Assembly: GCF_001592755.1 (NCBI RefSeq)
Contig: NZ_LUKF01000019.1
Location: forward strand, 299,380 to 363,379
Direction of reading: 5' to 3'
Length of the DNA stretch: 64,000 bases
Origin: Bdellovibrio bacteriovorus
Lineage (GTDB): Bacteria; Bdellovibrionota; Bdellovibrionia; Bdellovibrionales; Bdellovibrionaceae
Of the stretch, positions 45,397 to 53,339 are shown piece by piece. Each line of letters opens with the position of its first letter. The stretch's first letter is position 1. The translations under genes and the position numbers were made by a program. Below the pieces are notes generated by a model. The model ran no database searches. It saw only the letters and a program-made list of their open reading frames with translations, and had not been told where the DNA came from.

Positions 45397-45438
45397 TCCA
45401 CTCCAAAAATAAATAAGCTGAACATTCTTGGGAGTTCC

Positions 45439-45738
45439 ATGACGCCGAACCTAAACAGTTCCGATAATCTTTTTGTCGCTAATCTTCAGTCCGTAAGCTT
45501 GGAAAAGCTTGTGAAAAGCAAACTGGAAGTTTTATTTGCTCAACAAAAAGAAGCTCAAGTTGAGTTGAATGGTTTGTACAACGTCGTTATCGAACAAGTA
45601 GAAAAGCCTCTTTTAGAGCTGGCTTTGCGCGCTTATAACGGAAATCAAGTTAAAACAGCGCAAATGCTTGGCATCAATCGCAACACACTTAAGAAGAAAA
45701 TTGACAACTATAAGATTCGTGTAAAAAAACTGAACTAA
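45439..45738 (+). CDS. fis: Fis-family nucleoid protein
   Basis: The 99-residue protein aligns over its full length with E. coli Fis (98 residues). A helical dimerisation part includes VEKPLLELAL near 55-64. The C-terminal helix-turn-helix is GNQVKTAQMLGINRNTLKKKI (about 68-88). Fis bends DNA and regulates stable-RNA and growth genes. GGGAG precedes the ATG. It lies between queE and dnaB; a hairpin follows it. Confidence 0.92.
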   Translation: MTPNLNSSDNLFVANLQSVSLEKLVKSKLEVLFAQQKEAQVELNGLYNVVIEQVEKPLLELALRAYNGNQVKTAQMLGINRNTLKKKIDNYKIRVKKLN

Positions 45739-45755
45739 GAGATTAGTTTTCGGAA

Positions 45756-45790
45756 AAATGCTTTGGATCCTAGTGAACCGAAGCATTTAT
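45756..45790 (+). terminator. Hairpin after fis, weak terminator
   Basis: AAATGCTTTGG pairs with CCGAAGCATTT (one G-T pair) over an 11-base loop; only a short T run precedes further sequence. It separates fis from dnaB but termination may be partial. Confidence 0.5.
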
Positions 45791-45898
45791 CAGAAAACTT
45801 GTGCACCGGCGGGCCCGTTTAGAACCACCAACTTTGTAGAAGCCCCGCAATTTTTTTAGTCTTTTGTTTTAAATCTTCGTTACTCTTAGAGGGGTTCA

Positions 45899-47314
45899 AT
45901 GAGTACACGGATTCCACCTCAGAATATTGAGGCCGAACAGTCTATTTTGGGCGGTCTCATGCTAGACCGAGAAGCTTTGGATCAAGTGGGTGATATCCTC
46001 GTGGCCGAAGACTTCTACAAGCCGTCTCACCAGAAGATTTTTAACGCCATCAAAGAACTTCACAGCAAAAATCAGCCTGTGGATATCATCACCGTGACAA
46101 ACATTCTTCAGGGTGAAGGTTCCATGGAGATGGCGGGCGGACCCGAGTATCTGGTCAGCCTTTTAGATAAAACTATTTCCTCTGCAAATATCGTCACTCA
46201 CGCCAAGATCGTTAAAGACAAAGCGACCTTGCGTAAGCTGATTCAAGTTAATAGCTCTCTTATTGAAAAAGCTTACGAACAAGATTTCGCTGACGTTGAA
46301 TCTTTCGTGGACCAGGCCGAAAGCGAAATCTTTAAAGTCGGTGAAGCAAAAGCCGCCACGGGCCTTGTCGGCTCGATGGAAATCGTTCGCGCTTCTATCA
46401 AAAAATTGGAAGAGCTTTATAAAAACCAAGTTGAGGTCACTGGTCTTGCTACGGGCTTTAAACGCCTGGATGAAATGACAGCGGGACTTCACCCTGGAGA
46501 GATGACGATCATCGCCGCTCGTCCTTCCATGGGTAAAACAGCGTTCTCTTTGAATATCGCTCAGCACGTCGCTTTGAAACTTAAAAAGACCGTGGCCTAC
46601 TTCTCCTTGGAGATGGGTAAAGAATCGATGATGATGCGTATGTTGGCGGCCGAAGCGAAAGTGGGCTTGGGTTCACTTCGTAATGGTAAAGTCAGCGATT
46701 CGGAATGGCCGCGTTTAATTCATGCAGCAAGTCTTCTTTCTGAAGCTAGTATTTTCATCGATGATACTCCGGGTGTATCGCCATTTGAAATTCGCTCTAA
46801 AGCGCGTCGTTTGAAGGCTGAACATGGATTAGATCTGATCATGATCGACTACTTGCAGTTGATGAGCATGAAACAAAAGATGTCTTCACGTGAGCAAGAG
46901 GTTGCGGAAATCTCTAAATCTTTGAAGGCCATCGCTAAAGAATTGAAAATCCCTGTCATCGCCCTTGCCCAGCTGAATCGTGGCGTGGAAGGTCGTACAG
47001 AGAAAAAACCAATGCTTTCTGACCTGCGTGAATCAGGATCGATCGAGCAAGATGCCGACGTTATCATGATGCTTTATCGTGATGACTACTACGATAAAGA
47101 AAATCCAGACAAACAAGGTCACGCCGAAGTGATCGTGGGTAAGCAGCGTAACGGTGCCACCGGTCCCGTTAAAATGCGTTTCGATGCCCAGTACAATAGA
47201 TTCCGTGATGCCGAGCCGGAAGAGCGTAACATCAATCCGATGCCGCCACCGCAAGCTCCGCCTCCGATGCCAGGCGGCAGACCTAAAAACTTTGCACCCG
47301 GCGCCCCAGTTTAA
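45899..47314 (+). CDS. dnaB: Replicative DNA helicase
   Basis: This hexameric helicase unwinds DNA at the replication fork. The N-terminal domain starts IPPQNIEAEQSILGGLML. The RecA-like domain has Walker A ARPSMGKTAF near 205-214, Walker B LIMIDYLQLM near 318, and the arginine-finger region SDLRESGSIEQDAD near 375. The 471 residues end in a Pro-rich tail. No intein is present. GAGGGG lies just before the ATG. The rplI gene, its usual neighbour in many bacteria, is 2.4 kb away on the other strand. Confidence 0.97.
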   Translation: MSTRIPPQNIEAEQSILGGLMLDREALDQVGDILVAEDFYKPSHQKIFNAIKELHSKNQPVDIITVTNILQGEGSMEMAGGPEYLVSLLDKTISSANIVTHAKIVKDKATLRKLIQVNSSLIEKAYEQDFADVESFVDQAESEIFKVGEAKAATGLVGSMEIVRASIKKLEELYKNQVEVTGLATGFKRLDEMTAGLHPGEMTIIAARPSMGKTAFSLNIAQHVALKLKKTVAYFSLEMGKESMMMRMLAAEAKVGLGSLRNGKVSDSEWPRLIHAASLLSEASIFIDDTPGVSPFEIRSKARRLKAEHGLDLIMIDYLQLMSMKQKMSSREQEVAEISKSLKAIAKELKIPVIALAQLNRGVEGRTEKKPMLSDLRESGSIEQDADVIMMLYRDDYYDKENPDKQGHAEVIVGKQRNGATGPVKMRFDAQYNRFRDAEPEERNINPMPPPQAPPPMPGGRPKNFAPGAPV

Positions 47315-47328
47315 GATAATGGGCTTCT

Positions 47329-48261
47329 ATGAGGCCCTTACTTTACTTCTTTCAGCGTAAATCAAAACCTCAAGCTTTTAAGCCCGTGGTCTTAGTCACG
47401 GGTTGTTCTGCCGGCATTGGTCTGGCTTTGGCTGAGCTTCTTTACAACTGCCAAGAATATCGAGTCGTCGCGACAGCGCGCGAACACAGCCTTGAAAAAG
47501 TTCGTTCCCATTTTTTAGAAAACGATCGCTTTATGATTCGCTCTTTGGATGTCACGATCGAAGGGGATCGGGTGCGTCTTTATAACGAAATCCAAAAAAC
47601 TTGGGGTGGCGTTGATATTCTTATTAACAACGCCGGGATTTCTTATCGTTCCGTGATTGAACACATGACTGAAAAAGATGAAGAACTGCAAATGGCGACC
47701 AATTACTTTGGGCCGATGGGTTTGATTCGTCTTTCGCTTCCGCATATGCGTGCCACCGGCCGCGGTAAGATCATCAATATTTCTTCCGTAAGTGGAATGT
47801 TAGCCATGCCGACAATGGCCTCGTATTCGGCTTCCAAATTCGCTTTAGAGGGTGCCAGCGAAGCCTTGTGGTATGAGATGCGCCCCTTTGGCGTTACAAT
47901 CACGTTGGTGCAACCCGGGTTTATCCACAGCAACTCTTTTAAGAACGTGTATCACACGGAGTTGTCAGATCCGACCCGCAATTGGAGCGGCCCTTATTGT
48001 GATTTCTATCAGAACATGACTCCGTTTGTGGAGAAGATGATGAATATGTCCCTCACCACGCCGGAAAAAATCGCGAAGCAAGTTTTGAAAGTGATGAAGC
48101 AAGAAAATCCGCCGCTATGGATTCCAGCGACCCTGGATGCGACTCTCTTTTATTACATTCGTCGTTTATTGCCTCGACGAATTCTTTTGCCATTCCTCTA
48201 TTGGAACCTGCCTAAGGCACGTACTTGGTCTAAAGAACATTCCCACCGTCGACAGAAGTGA
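47329..48261 (+). CDS. Short-chain dehydrogenase/reductase
   Basis: This NAD(P)-dependent oxidoreductase has the classical SDR pattern: cofactor motif TGCSAGIG (24-31), NNAG near 102-105, catalytic serine in INISSVSG near 152, and YSASK (Y166, K170). Length 310 with a C-terminal extension resembles retinol/steroid dehydrogenase-type members that act on lipids; the substrate is unknown. It begins 14 bases after dnaB and is probably cotranscribed with it. Confidence 0.9.
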   Translation: MRPLLYFFQRKSKPQAFKPVVLVTGCSAGIGLALAELLYNCQEYRVVATAREHSLEKVRSHFLENDRFMIRSLDVTIEGDRVRLYNEIQKTWGGVDILINNAGISYRSVIEHMTEKDEELQMATNYFGPMGLIRLSLPHMRATGRGKIINISSVSGMLAMPTMASYSASKFALEGASEALWYEMRPFGVTITLVQPGFIHSNSFKNVYHTELSDPTRNWSGPYCDFYQNMTPFVEKMMNMSLTTPEKIAKQVLKVMKQENPPLWIPATLDATLFYYIRRLLPRRILLPFLYWNLPKARTWSKEHSHRRQK

Positions 48262-48369
48262 GCTAGACCAAAGCCCAAAGCCGTTTTTTGGAATTGAGTT
48301 CTCTTTAACCTCTTGATTTAGTCAAAGCGTCTTACAAAGCGAGACCCTTGTTAAGCATGGAGGCTGATC

Positions 48370-48564
48370 ATGGGAGAAACTTTAGCAAAGACAGTGATTG
48401 CGGCAACCGGACTGCCTCAGGATCCTGTCGAACGTGAATTCAATGCGCTGTTAGAGAAGTACGGTAAAAGCCCAGAAACGCTCACCATTGAAGAATTACG
48501 TGAGGTGATGGCTGAATACCTTCAGTTGGTTTTCCTTGAAATGCAGGACGAGCAGAGCGCTTAA
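48370..48564 (+). CDS. Small acidic protein of unknown function
   Basis: The 64-residue protein has a strong GGAGG site 7 bases before the ATG and its own terminator, which supports a real gene. It is helical and acidic (VEREFNALLEKYGKSPETL and IEELREVMAEYLQL), with no signal peptide. I do not recognise it. The pattern suggests a small cytoplasmic partner protein. Confidence 0.75.
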   Translation: MGETLAKTVIAATGLPQDPVEREFNALLEKYGKSPETLTIEELREVMAEYLQLVFLEMQDEQSA

Positions 48565-48587
48565 AAGATATCTTCGTTAATACAAAA

Positions 48588-48623
48588 TAAAAAAGGCTCC
48601 TCATCGGGAGCCTTTTCTTTTTA
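48588..48623 (+). terminator. Bidirectional terminator after the small acidic protein gene
   Basis: AAAAGGCTCC pairs with GGAGCCTTTT over a short loop, with an A tract before and CTTTTT after. It lies between convergent genes. Confidence 0.85.
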
Positions 48624-48638
48624 GCTTTTATCTAAAAA

Positions 48639-49487
48639 CTATTTTCCAGAAAGCTTTTTCAAAGCGTCTTTGACGAAAGTAGATTCAGATTTCACTTTTG
48701 TGTAAACGCTGACTAGAGAGCAGTCATCTTTACCGTCTTTACCAGCACCACGGCTTGTAACACCCCAAACATATTGAGTGCCGTTCACTTCAAGGAATGC
48801 AGGGCCGCCAGAGTCACCGTGGCAAGCGCCTTTACCTTGAGTTTGATCAAGAAGGATTTCGTGTTTTCCGAAGTCTTCAACGATTTCAACGTCAACTTTG
48901 CGAAGCTTATTATCGCTTTTTGTATTCACGCCATCAGTTTCGATCAAACCGTAACCAGCTAAAGTCACTTTTTTACCTGCTGTTAAAAGAGTCTCGTCAT
49001 CCAAGAACTTCGCCAGTTGGTAACCAGGAGCCATCGCGCCAGAGAATTTAACAAGAGCTAAATCGTGAGCGTCTTCACCTTGTTCGCCAGTTTTACCGTA
49101 TTCAGTGTGAATAACGTGATCAACAACAAGGCGGATATCGCCTCTTTCCATATTATTAAGGTCTGTATTGAAGATCACATAAAGAGCGACCTCTTTATAT
49201 TCAGCGCCTACTTCAGGAACGCAGTGACCAGCAGTCAAAACAACGTTTGAAGTCAGCAAAGAACCTGTACAGATGAATTGGCCTTCTTGACCATCTTGAG
49301 TGACTACAGACGCCACTAGAGCCACTGTAGATTTTGCAATAGCGTCTTTAGAATCAACGGGAACGCCACCAATTATAGATGTGCTGTCAGCGCCTAGTTG
49401 AACAGAGTTCTGTTTCGCAGGAGAGCAGGCAATCAAAGATCCCAAAAGACCTGTAACTAGAGCTGCTTTAAAAACTGTGGATTTCAT
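48639..49487 (-). CDS. Trypsin-fold serine protease lipoprotein
   Basis: The S1-family endopeptidase has triad H88 (LTAGHC), D142 (HDLALVKF) and S226 (GDSGGPAF). A signal peptide ends in LIAC (Cys21), so it is a lipoprotein. A short propeptide precedes IIGG at about 38-41, the usual zymogen activation site. The position six residues before the active serine, Asp in trypsin, is Gly220, so tryptic specificity is not expected. Disulfide cysteines of the core are present. Bdellovibrio uses many such enzymes to digest prey. A motif shared with the subtilisin gene lies upstream. Confidence 0.92.
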   Translation of the reverse strand: MKSTVFKAALVTGLLGSLIACSPAKQNSVQLGADSTSIIGGVPVDSKDAIAKSTVALVASVVTQDGQEGQFICTGSLLTSNVVLTAGHCVPEVGAEYKEVALYVIFNTDLNNMERGDIRLVVDHVIHTEYGKTGEQGEDAHDLALVKFSGAMAPGYQLAKFLDDETLLTAGKKVTLAGYGLIETDGVNTKSDNKLRKVDVEIVEDFGKHEILLDQTQGKGACHGDSGGPAFLEVNGTQYVWGVTSRGAGKDGKDDCSLVSVYTKVKSESTFVKDALKKLSGK

Positions 49488-49517
49488 AGTGACCCCCCAA
49501 AGTGAGGGCCGTTAAAC

Positions 49518-49532
49518 ACCCAAAATGGAACC
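49518..49532 (-). promoter_or_regulatory. Motif shared with the subtilisin gene, copy at the S1 protease
   Basis: On the minus strand this reads GGTTCCATTTTGGGT, 31 bases upstream of the protease ATG. The copy before the subtilisin gene differs at one base within GGTNCCATTTTGG. Confidence 0.4.
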
Positions 49533-49614
49533 AGTGCAATACAATTTTTCAAATATTTAAGATAACAAAGTCTTATAGTAGAAGTGCGTCATTTTTAAGC
49601 AGATGAAATGACTA

Positions 49615-49650
49615 TAAAAAAAGGGATCTCTTTTGACGGAGATCCCTTTT
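49615..49650 (-). terminator. Intrinsic terminator of the rpsF-rplI operon
   Basis: GGGATCTC pairs with GAGATCCC over an 8-base loop, extended by A/T pairs; on the minus strand a run of seven T follows. It lies about 34 bases after the rplI stop. Confidence 0.88.
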
Positions 49651-49683
49651 AAGAACTTTCGATTTATCGAAACTTTCTCGTTA

Positions 49684-50127
49684 TTACGCTCTTTCTACAG
49701 AGATCTGGATTTTAGCTTCCATACCTTCTGCGTAGCGAACAACTGCCTTGTGTTGACCCAATACTTTGATTGGCTCTTCAAGGAGAATGTCACGACGGTC
49801 TACTGAGTGACCCATTTTTTGCAATTCTTTAGAGATATCTGTTGTAGTAACAGTACCGAAAAGTTTGTCAGTCTCACCAGCAGCCAATTTGAATGTTACA
49901 GTTGTGCCGTTGATTTTGTTCAAAAGCTCTTGGCGTTCTGCCAATGCTTTTTTCTTTTTAGCTTCAGCTACACGTTTCAAGTGTTCGTACTCTTTTACGC
50001 GTTTTTCAGTAGCTTCCGCCGCCAATTTACGTGGGAACAAGAAGTTTCTTGCGAAACCTTCAGAAACGTTCACCAACTCACCAACACGACCTACATCTTT
50101 AACGTCTTTTTGAAGAATAACTTTCAT
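49684..50127 (-). CDS. rplI: Ribosomal protein L9
   Basis: This large-subunit protein has two globular domains and a connecting helix. The N-terminal signature VKDVGRVGELVNVSEGFARNF is at residues 9-29. The helix rich in Glu, Lys and Ala covers about 40-75. Length 147 is normal. It is the last gene of the rpsF / DUF2232 / rplI operon. Confidence 0.96.
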   Translation of the reverse strand: MKVILQKDVKDVGRVGELVNVSEGFARNFLFPRKLAAEATEKRVKEYEHLKRVAEAKKKKALAERQELLNKINGTTVTFKLAAGETDKLFGTVTTTDISKELQKMGHSVDRRDILLEEPIKVLGQHKAVVRYAEGMEAKIQISVERA

Positions 50128-50142
50128 GTGATCTCCATTTTG

Positions 50143-51030
50143 TTAGTTGCTTTCAGCAGGCTTCACTTTGTTCAAGCGAGCTCTGAAATCAACCCAGTAA
50201 TCGATCAAGCCAACTACGCTCAAAACAAGCAATAACTGACCGACCAAAATTATGTACGTCAGAACTCTCATGAAAACACCGGCTTTCATCGAATTCAGAA
50301 ATACCTCCAACACTGCCAGCCCCTGAAAGAAATAAAGAACGATAACAACGTTCACAATATTCACTGCGAGGATGGAAGTGGCCTTACCGCCAAAACTCAC
50401 CATTGTCAGAAGGAAGGCAGTCATCGCAACCCAAATCATAAAATCCGGGACACGATATTCTAACAACTTGAGCTGAGAGGCAATTTTCTCACGGGGCAAA
50501 TTGAGCCATGAAAAAACCCTTCTCTCAAATATGAGTCCCACACCCAACGTTATAATTAAAAGAATAACGATGGCTGAAGGAACCTGCTGCACCAGAATCG
50601 CCGGATCTAATTTCACCGCGGGATTCATTTTCTGAACCTGAGCGGAAAACTGCTCCATTAATTTTTGGACTTCAGCATACGTGTTGATTCCGTTCTTTTG
50701 AAGTGCTCCAAAAAGTCCCAAGCCAGCGGCTGCAGAACCGATTGCGACACTCGCAAGTCCAGAGATCCACCACCCAACACCCTTTTGCTCTAACTCCATG
50801 TAGGCCCCTAAAGTCATCCAAACAGAGCCAAGGAAAAGCGCTAGAGGTTGTGCGTTCAGGAGCCACGCTGCTCCCGTTGCCACTAGTCCCAAAATCCAAA
50901 AGGCGAGGGGACCGTAGGCTTTGCGTAGTACACGAAGAAGAGGCGCGCCCATAACCACAGTCAACATCGACAACAAAATCGAGAGAGATGAAATTGTGAT
51001 GAATTTCTGTGGCGTCGCGGTCTTCTTCAT
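50143..51030 (-). CDS. DUF2232-type integral membrane protein
   Basis: The 295-residue protein has about eight hydrophobic segments and a basic N-terminus, matching the YybS/DUF2232 membrane family often found between rpsF and rplI. Its role is unknown; related proteins have been discussed as small-solute or ECF-like transport parts. It occupies the place where rpsR normally lies. It is 15 bp from each neighbour, so it is cotranscribed with both. Confidence 0.8.
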   Translation of the reverse strand: MKKTATPQKFITISSLSILLSMLTVVMGAPLLRVLRKAYGPLAFWILGLVATGAAWLLNAQPLALFLGSVWMTLGAYMELEQKGVGWWISGLASVAIGSAAAGLGLFGALQKNGINTYAEVQKLMEQFSAQVQKMNPAVKLDPAILVQQVPSAIVILLIITLGVGLIFERRVFSWLNLPREKIASQLKLLEYRVPDFMIWVAMTAFLLTMVSFGGKATSILAVNIVNVVIVLYFFQGLAVLEVFLNSMKAGVFMRVLTYIILVGQLLLVLSVVGLIDYWVDFRARLNKVKPAESN

Positions 51031-51045
51031 GGATTACGCTCTTAA

Positions 51046-51498
51046 TTATTCGCCTTTATCGAAACGTTCTGCTTTTGCAGCTGCGAAGGCAGCTTTACGA
51101 GCAGCGGCTTTTGCTTCACGCTCTTTTTCGCGAGCAGCAGATTCAGAAAGACCTTTTTTGAAGCCTTCCATGAACTTAGCCAAAGAAACACGCTCGTCTA
51201 GACGAGTGTGCATAAAGCGAAGAACTTTGTCGTTGATACGCATAGTTCTTTCAAGCTCAGCGATAGCTTGAGTATCTGCTTCGAACGTAGAGTGGAAGTA
51301 GATAGCTTTTTTTGTTTTGCCGATTGGAGTTGCTAGGTTTCTTTTACCCCAAGTTTCCAAAGAGTTGATTGAACCTTTGAAAGATTCGATCGTAGCTTTG
51401 TTCTTTTTGAACAAATCTTTTTGCTCTTCAAGAGTTGCATCTGGGTGCATAAGAACCACAACTTCGTATGGCTTTTTCGCAGATTTAGTAGTTTCCAT
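51046..51498 (-). CDS. rpsF: Ribosomal protein S6
   Basis: This small-subunit protein pairs with S18 on the platform. The core PYEVVVLMHPDATLEEQKDL, then INSLETWGKRNLATPI, and RINDKVLRFMHTRLD are typical. The C-terminal 35 residues form an Ala/Lys/Glu-rich extension. GAAAGGAT precedes the ATG. A 8-bp hairpin (ACTCTGAC with GTCAGAGT, 51526-51544) lies in the leader; it lacks the bulge I know from S6:S18 leaders. rpsR is not adjacent. Confidence 0.95.
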   Translation of the reverse strand: METTKSAKKPYEVVVLMHPDATLEEQKDLFKKNKATIESFKGSINSLETWGKRNLATPIGKTKKAIYFHSTFEADTQAIAELERTMRINDKVLRFMHTRLDERVSLAKFMEGFKKGLSESAAREKEREAKAAARKAAFAAAKAERFDKGE

Positions 51499-51645
51499 GA
51501 ACTATATCCTTTCGGGTTGGTCTACACTCTGACTTCGTCAGAGTAAGATTTTTGCCCCCACCATAGTGAGCGGGAGCAAGGATGACTTTTTTAAAATGTT
51601 TAGAGGGTTTAGCACGGCTTAGGACCAAGCACAAGGATTAGGCAT

Positions 51646-51674
51646 TTGAATAGTGAATAAACCGGTCCTAGAAT
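51646..51674 (+). promoter_or_regulatory. Candidate promoter giving a leaderless FHA mRNA
   Basis: TTGAAT (51646-51651) and TAGAAT (51669-51674) are 17 bp apart, and the ATG follows the -10 by only 6 bases. Transcription would start at or next to the start codon. No Shine-Dalgarno is visible, which agrees. Confidence 0.5.
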
Positions 51675-51680
51675 ACTTAA

Positions 51681-52373
51681 ATGGTCACTTTTATTGAGAT
51701 TCTTGATGGCCCCAACGAAGGTTCCCGCTTCAAGGTTGAAGACGGAATCACCCTGGGTCGATCCAAGGCCGACATCATTATCAAAGACCCCAAAGTTTCG
51801 GGGACCCACGCCCAGATCTCTATCGACGGGAAGGGGCAGTTTGTTTTGATGGACTTGGATTCGTCGAACGGGATCCACATTAGTGGCCGCCGTGTAAAAA
51901 AAGTGGCGTTATTACCAGGGGTTATCTTCGAGGTCGGTCGCACCCAGTTTAAAGTCATTTCGGTCGAAGAAGAGATCGCGATCGACTTCAGCCGCCTTGT
52001 GACTTGGCGCAATATTTTAAAGGACAAGCTGTCAGAGGTCACTCCACCCGAGCCCTCAGAGCAAAGCCTCGCATTGCAAAGATTTAGCCCTGCGTTAAAG
52101 CTGACGTTCACCCAAGGCATTCAGACCGATGAGGAAATTATTTTAGGCTACGGGCCCCGCAAGGCCGGTTCAGAGTCCCTGGATATTGAACTGCATGATG
52201 AAGACGCCCCGAAAGAGGCCTTCGAACTCCATCCCGGTCCAGGCATGGTGCAATTAAAAATCAAAGCTCCAGGTCGTGTGACTCTTAACAATAAGTCCAT
52301 AGATGCCGAAATGCTTAAAGATGGCGACTTGATTTCTTTTGGAAACACGCTCATTAAAGTGACGTACTTGTAG
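51681..52373 (+). CDS. FHA-domain protein, probably with two FHA modules
   Basis: The 230-residue cytoplasmic protein has a clear N-terminal FHA domain (about residues 20-95): GITLGRSKADIIIKDPKVSGTHAQI and DSSNGIHISG include the phosphothreonine-binding Arg, Ser, His and Asn. A second, weaker FHA-like fold covers about 160-230 (VTLNNKSIDAEMLKDGDLISFG). Such proteins relay Ser/Thr kinase signals or organise secretion and motility machines; the partner is unknown. It is followed 9 bp later by an alpha/beta hydrolase gene. Confidence 0.9.
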   Translation: MVTFIEILDGPNEGSRFKVEDGITLGRSKADIIIKDPKVSGTHAQISIDGKGQFVLMDLDSSNGIHISGRRVKKVALLPGVIFEVGRTQFKVISVEEEIAIDFSRLVTWRNILKDKLSEVTPPEPSEQSLALQRFSPALKLTFTQGIQTDEEIILGYGPRKAGSESLDIELHDEDAPKEAFELHPGPGMVQLKIKAPGRVTLNNKSIDAEMLKDGDLISFGNTLIKVTYL

Positions 52374-52382
52374 AGAGGCTTC

Positions 52383-53264
52383 ATGTTAACTACACCCAAA
52401 ACCACCGGCAGCTTTGAAAGCTTCGACGGCACTCCGATTTATTACGAAGTGCGCGGGGAGGGTGAGCCTTTAATTCTGATCTACGGCATTGCCTGCATCA
52501 TGAATCACTGGCACCACCAAATCGAATATTTTTCTCACAAATACAAAGTCATCACGTTTGATCTTCGTGGGCATCAAAAAAGCAATCCAGTAACCGACAT
52601 GAGTCAGTTGACGATGGAGGCTTTAGCCAAAGATGTTTTTGCCCTGATGAAGCATTTAGAGATTAAGCAGGCGCACTTCGCAGGCCACAGTTTCGGTGTT
52701 CCCATCATGCTTAAGGCTTACGACGAGAAACCGGAAGCTTTTTTATCGATGATTTTCATCAATGGCTTTGCTCGCAATCCAATTAAAGGCATGTTCGGTC
52801 TTGATGTCATCGAGCCGTTTTTCTATTTCGTAAAAGAACAATACGAGAAGCAACCGTACGTGTGGAATACTCTGTGGAAATTGGCTGTTGATAATCCGAT
52901 GTCCGTGTATATCGCGGCACTTGCGGGTGGATTCAATTTGCGCGTCAGTCACATCAAGGATATCGAAGTGTATCTTAGAGGTGTTGCAAGACTGAACCTT
53001 GAAGTCTTTATCACTCTGTTTGAAGAGCTGATGGAGTATAACGGCGAATCGGTTTTGGAAAATATCAAAGTGCCTGCGCTCATCATCTCTGGCGAAAAGG
53101 ATATGGTGACACCCTTGCGCTTCCAATATCATTTTAAAGAGACGATTAAACATTCCGAGTTCGTGCTAGTACCTTATGGTTCACACTGCACACAGCTGGA
53201 TTTTCCTGATTATACAAATTTAAAAATGGAAAAATTTTTGAAAGACGTTTCTTCGAAGAAATAA
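52383..53264 (+). CDS. Alpha/beta hydrolase
   Basis: The 293-residue cytoplasmic hydrolase has oxyanion segment YGIACIMNHW near 31, nucleophile elbow GHSFGV (serine near 104), acid in SGEKDMVTP near 239, and histidine in GSHCTQLD near 267. It resembles esterase/lactonase-type enzymes. It probably forms an operon with the FHA gene. Note HCTQ in place of the more usual HG or HF after the catalytic histidine. Confidence 0.88.
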   Translation: MLTTPKTTGSFESFDGTPIYYEVRGEGEPLILIYGIACIMNHWHHQIEYFSHKYKVITFDLRGHQKSNPVTDMSQLTMEALAKDVFALMKHLEIKQAHFAGHSFGVPIMLKAYDEKPEAFLSMIFINGFARNPIKGMFGLDVIEPFFYFVKEQYEKQPYVWNTLWKLAVDNPMSVYIAALAGGFNLRVSHIKDIEVYLRGVARLNLEVFITLFEELMEYNGESVLENIKVPALIISGEKDMVTPLRFQYHFKETIKHSEFVLVPYGSHCTQLDFPDYTNLKMEKFLKDVSSKK

Positions 53265-53286
53265 GTTTTTTGAATTTTTCATCACA

Positions 53287-53326
53287 AATAAAAAAGCCAC
53301 CTCGAAAGGTGGCTTTTTAGTTTTTC
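53287..53326 (+). terminator. Bidirectional terminator between the hydrolase and subtilisin genes
   Basis: A perfect 12-bp stem (AAAAAGCCACCT with AGGTGGCTTTTT) over a CGAA loop, followed by AGTTTTTC, lies between convergent genes. Confidence 0.9.
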
Positions 53327-53339
53327 TGTTACTTCAAGA

